Shown here piece after piece: positions 5,604 through 7,349 of a DNA stretch of 7,349 bases. The position numbers and the translations under genes were made by a program. The DNA lies in contig CAMDJY010000073.1 in assembly GCA_945901145.1 (NCBI GenBank), positions 1 to 7,349 on the forward strand, given 5' to 3'. This DNA is from Legionella genomosp. 1 (lineage in GTDB: Bacteria > Pseudomonadota > Gammaproteobacteria > Legionellales > Legionellaceae). Each line of letters opens with the position of its first letter. The first letter of the stretch is position 1. The notes beneath the pieces are model-generated. The model had not been told where the DNA came from and searched no databases. It worked only from the letters and a program-made list of their open reading frames with translations.

Positions 5604-6537
5604 ACTTAACCTCGGTTTTGCAGGAACACCAACATTTGCTATTCCCTGCCTGGAAGCCTTATACCACTCTGAACATAACATCAAAGCCGTATATACCCAA
5701 CCGGATAGACCCGCGGGTCGCGGCCGAAAAATGCAGGCTTCAGCCGTTAAACAATGGGCAGAAGCGCATGCTTTGCCAATTTATCAACCGCTAAATTTCA
5801 AAGACGAAGCCGCACAGACAACACTTACAAACTTAAATTTAGATCTCATGGTTGTCATTGCCTATGGCTTGATTTTACCTACTCGCATTTTAGCCATACC
5901 GAGACTCGGCTGTATTAATGTTCACGGCTCCCTACTACCACGTTGGCGAGGCGCCTCACCGATTCAGCAATCCATTTTACATGGAGACGCAGAAACTGGT
6001 ATAACCATTATGCAAATGGACAAAGGCATGGATACTGGCAATATTTTTATGAAAGTCACCACACCGATTGGTCTTGAAGATACAGCAGAAAGCCTACAAA
6101 ATAAGTTAGCCGAACTCGCCATTCAACCACTTCTTGAAACGATTAGCCAGCTTGCAACCTCAAATCTAAAAGCCACACCACAAAATCATGCTGAAGCAAC
6201 GTATGCGCCAAAACTCACAAAAGAAGAAGCACAGATTCATTGGCACGATTCAACCCAGATCATTCATCAAAAAATTCGTGGTTATTATCCTTGGCCAATT
6301 GCCTATACCCATCTCAACAATACAGTCATGCGGATTCACCATGCTTCAATCGTTCACTATCCCCATCAAGCCAAACCGGGAACTTTATTGGCGATCAATC
6401 ACCAAGGTTTGGTGATTGCAACATCTGATGGCGCAATTCAAATTGAAGTCATTCAATTTCCCGGAACAAAAGCCATGTCAGTGGCCGATTGGCTTTGCGC
6501 CGATCGAGAAATCGCTATCGGTGTCCTGTTCCAATGA
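5596..6537 (+). CDS. fmt: Methionyl-tRNA formyltransferase
   Basis: Fmt transfers a formyl group from 10-formyl-tetrahydrofolate to Met-tRNAfMet, the step that Def later reverses on proteins. The 313-residue product matches the family length (E. coli 315). The Rossmann-type catalytic domain begins LNLGFAGTPTFA and has the tRNA-recognition loop QPDRPAGRGRKM (35-46), the active-site segment INVHGSLLPRWRGASP (107-122) with Asn108 and His110, and catalytic Asp146 in MDKGMDTGN. The C-terminal OB domain runs from about 205 to the end (YPWPIAYTH at 230-238, PGTLLAI at 261-267). The ATG at 5596 overlaps the def stop by 8 bases (ATGACTAA) and fits the family N-terminus; a TTG at 5563 would add 11 residues of no family character and is rejected. 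The stop overlaps the rsmB start as ATGA. Confidence 0.97.
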   Translation: MTKLNLGFAGTPTFAIPCLEALYHSEHNIKAVYTQPDRPAGRGRKMQASAVKQWAEAHALPIYQPLNFKDEAAQTTLTNLNLDLMVVIAYGLILPTRILAIPRLGCINVHGSLLPRWRGASPIQQSILHGDAETGITIMQMDKGMDTGNIFMKVTTPIGLEDTAESLQNKLAELAIQPLLETISQLATSNLKATPQNHAEATYAPKLTKEEAQIHWHDSTQIIHQKIRGYYPWPIAYTHLNNTVMRIHHASIVHYPHQAKPGTLLAINHQGLVIATSDGAIQIEVIQFPGTKAMSVADWLCADREIAIGVLFQ

Positions 6538-7349
6538 AAAAAAATGATCGAAAAGAAGCATTAAACACTTTAATCATTGTTTTTAAGCAAAAAATACCCT
6601 TAGGAACGCTGACGACAAATCTCACCCCTTTTTCTCGAGAACTCTGTTATGGCGTTTGTCGACATTATTTTCGCTTAGAGGCCATCGCCAATAGCTTATT
6701 AACAAAAAAACCCAAAGGTTTAGACATTTGGATCTGTCTATTAATGGGTCTCTATCAATTGCATTTTCAGAAGCGCCCAGATTATGCGGTGGTCCAAGAA
6801 ACCGTCGCATTACTCTCAGGCAAACAAGCATGGGCAAAAAGTTTACTTAACGCCGTGCTGCGTAACTACTGTCGCAACAAAGACAACTTAATTGAAAATA
6901 TACAAAACCAACCTGCCTACCTTTATGGTCATCCATCTTGGTTGATACAACGCATACAAACTGCATGGCCCAAACATTGGGAAGCCATTCTCAAAGCCAA
7001 TGATGAACACCCACCCATGAGTTTACGCATTAATATTCAAAAAACAAATATGAGCCAATATTTAGAACGTTTAAAAAATATGGATACGCTAGGACACCCT
7101 CATCCACATGCAAAACAAGCCATTCTTTTAGATAAACCTTGCGATGTCTATTTGTTACCAGGTTTTGCTGGTGGGGATTGTTCCATACAAGATACTTCAG
7201 CACAACTTGCAGCATCTTTATTAAATTTAAGCCCAGGTTTACGCGTGCTTGATGCATGCAGCGCGCCTGGCGGCAAGACCTGCCATCTTTTAGAAACAGA
7301 ACCCAACCTAAAAATCTGTGTTGCAGTCGATATTGACGACAAACGTTTA
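6534..7349 (+). CDS. rsmB: 16S rRNA (cytosine-967 C5) methyltransferase, 3' end outside window
   Basis: An open frame of 272 codons starts at 6534 and runs off the right edge without a stop. The N-terminal part (about 1-135) is the NusB-like helical RNA-binding domain (for example FSRELCYGVCRHYFR, YAVVQETVALL, KSLLNAVLRN). The Rossmann methyltransferase part includes IQDTSAQLAA (about 219-228), the SAM-binding motif LDACSAPGGKT (239-249) and VAVDID, whose Asp266 should bind the SAM ribose. The downstream catalytic Cys motifs are outside the window. RsmB makes m5C967 in 16S rRNA. The ATG overlaps the fmt stop as ATGA, indicating translational coupling. An A8 run (6537-6544) directly follows the start codon. 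The order def-fmt-rsmB is the conserved one, which supports the assignment over other NOL1/NOP2/Sun methyltransferases such as RsmF. Confidence 0.94.
   Translation, partial: MKKNDRKEALNTLIIVFKQKIPLGTLTTNLTPFSRELCYGVCRHYFRLEAIANSLLTKKPKGLDIWICLLMGLYQLHFQKRPDYAVVQETVALLSGKQAWAKSLLNAVLRNYCRNKDNLIENIQNQPAYLYGHPSWLIQRIQTAWPKHWEAILKANDEHPPMSLRINIQKTNMSQYLERLKNMDTLGHPHPHAKQAILLDKPCDVYLLPGFAGGDCSIQDTSAQLAASLLNLSPGLRVLDACSAPGGKTCHLLETEPNLKICVAVDIDDKRL

Noticed and set aside
1..7349. Mobile element, CRISPR array, defence or toxin-antitoxin system
   Set aside because: No transposase, integrase, terminal or direct repeats, or spacer arrays were seen; nearly all the sequence is explained by conserved housekeeping genes in a known gene order.

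Overview
The window looks like ordinary chromosome from a low-GC (roughly 40% by eye) gammaproteobacterium. The gene order dprA-smg on one strand, divergent from def-fmt-rsmB on the other, is the known gammaproteobacterial translation and DNA-processing neighbourhood. Placement near Legionellales (Legionella/Coxiella-like) is an inference from the PanD and TopA protein style and the base composition; it was not tested.

Layout. At the left edge is the first 24 codons of a universal-stress-protein gene (minus strand). An AT-rich divergent promoter region follows, then a small orphan lipoprotein gene (plus), which converges with panD only 7 bases apart. panD lies 23 bases behind a cold-shock protein gene (both minus), and the cold-shock gene has a readable promoter with a perfect -35 TTGACA. 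Next is topA (760 aa, four C-terminal Cys4 zinc modules), preceded by smg and dprA, forming a minus-strand operon dprA-smg-topA. A divergent intergenic region of 82 bases separates dprA from def. The plus strand then carries def, fmt and rsmB with overlapping ends; rsmB runs off the right edge.

How the genes fit together. Fmt formylates the initiator Met-tRNA, Def removes that formyl group from new proteins, and RsmB methylates 16S rRNA: a translation-initiation and ribosome-maturation unit. On the other side DprA handles single-stranded DNA during transformation, TopA relaxes negative supercoils, and Smg is a conserved partner gene of unknown role. CspA is an RNA chaperone and PanD makes beta-alanine for coenzyme A.

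No mobile element, CRISPR array, tRNA, rRNA, toxin-antitoxin or defence system is visible, and I do not see a previously undescribed system. The points most worth a second look are topA in the slot where E. coli carries the topA-like fragment yrdD, the cspA-panD pairing, a short divergent-looking Smg, the orphan lipoprotein, and two small inverted repeats placed over divergent promoters. No gene-free stretch exceeds about 130 bases.
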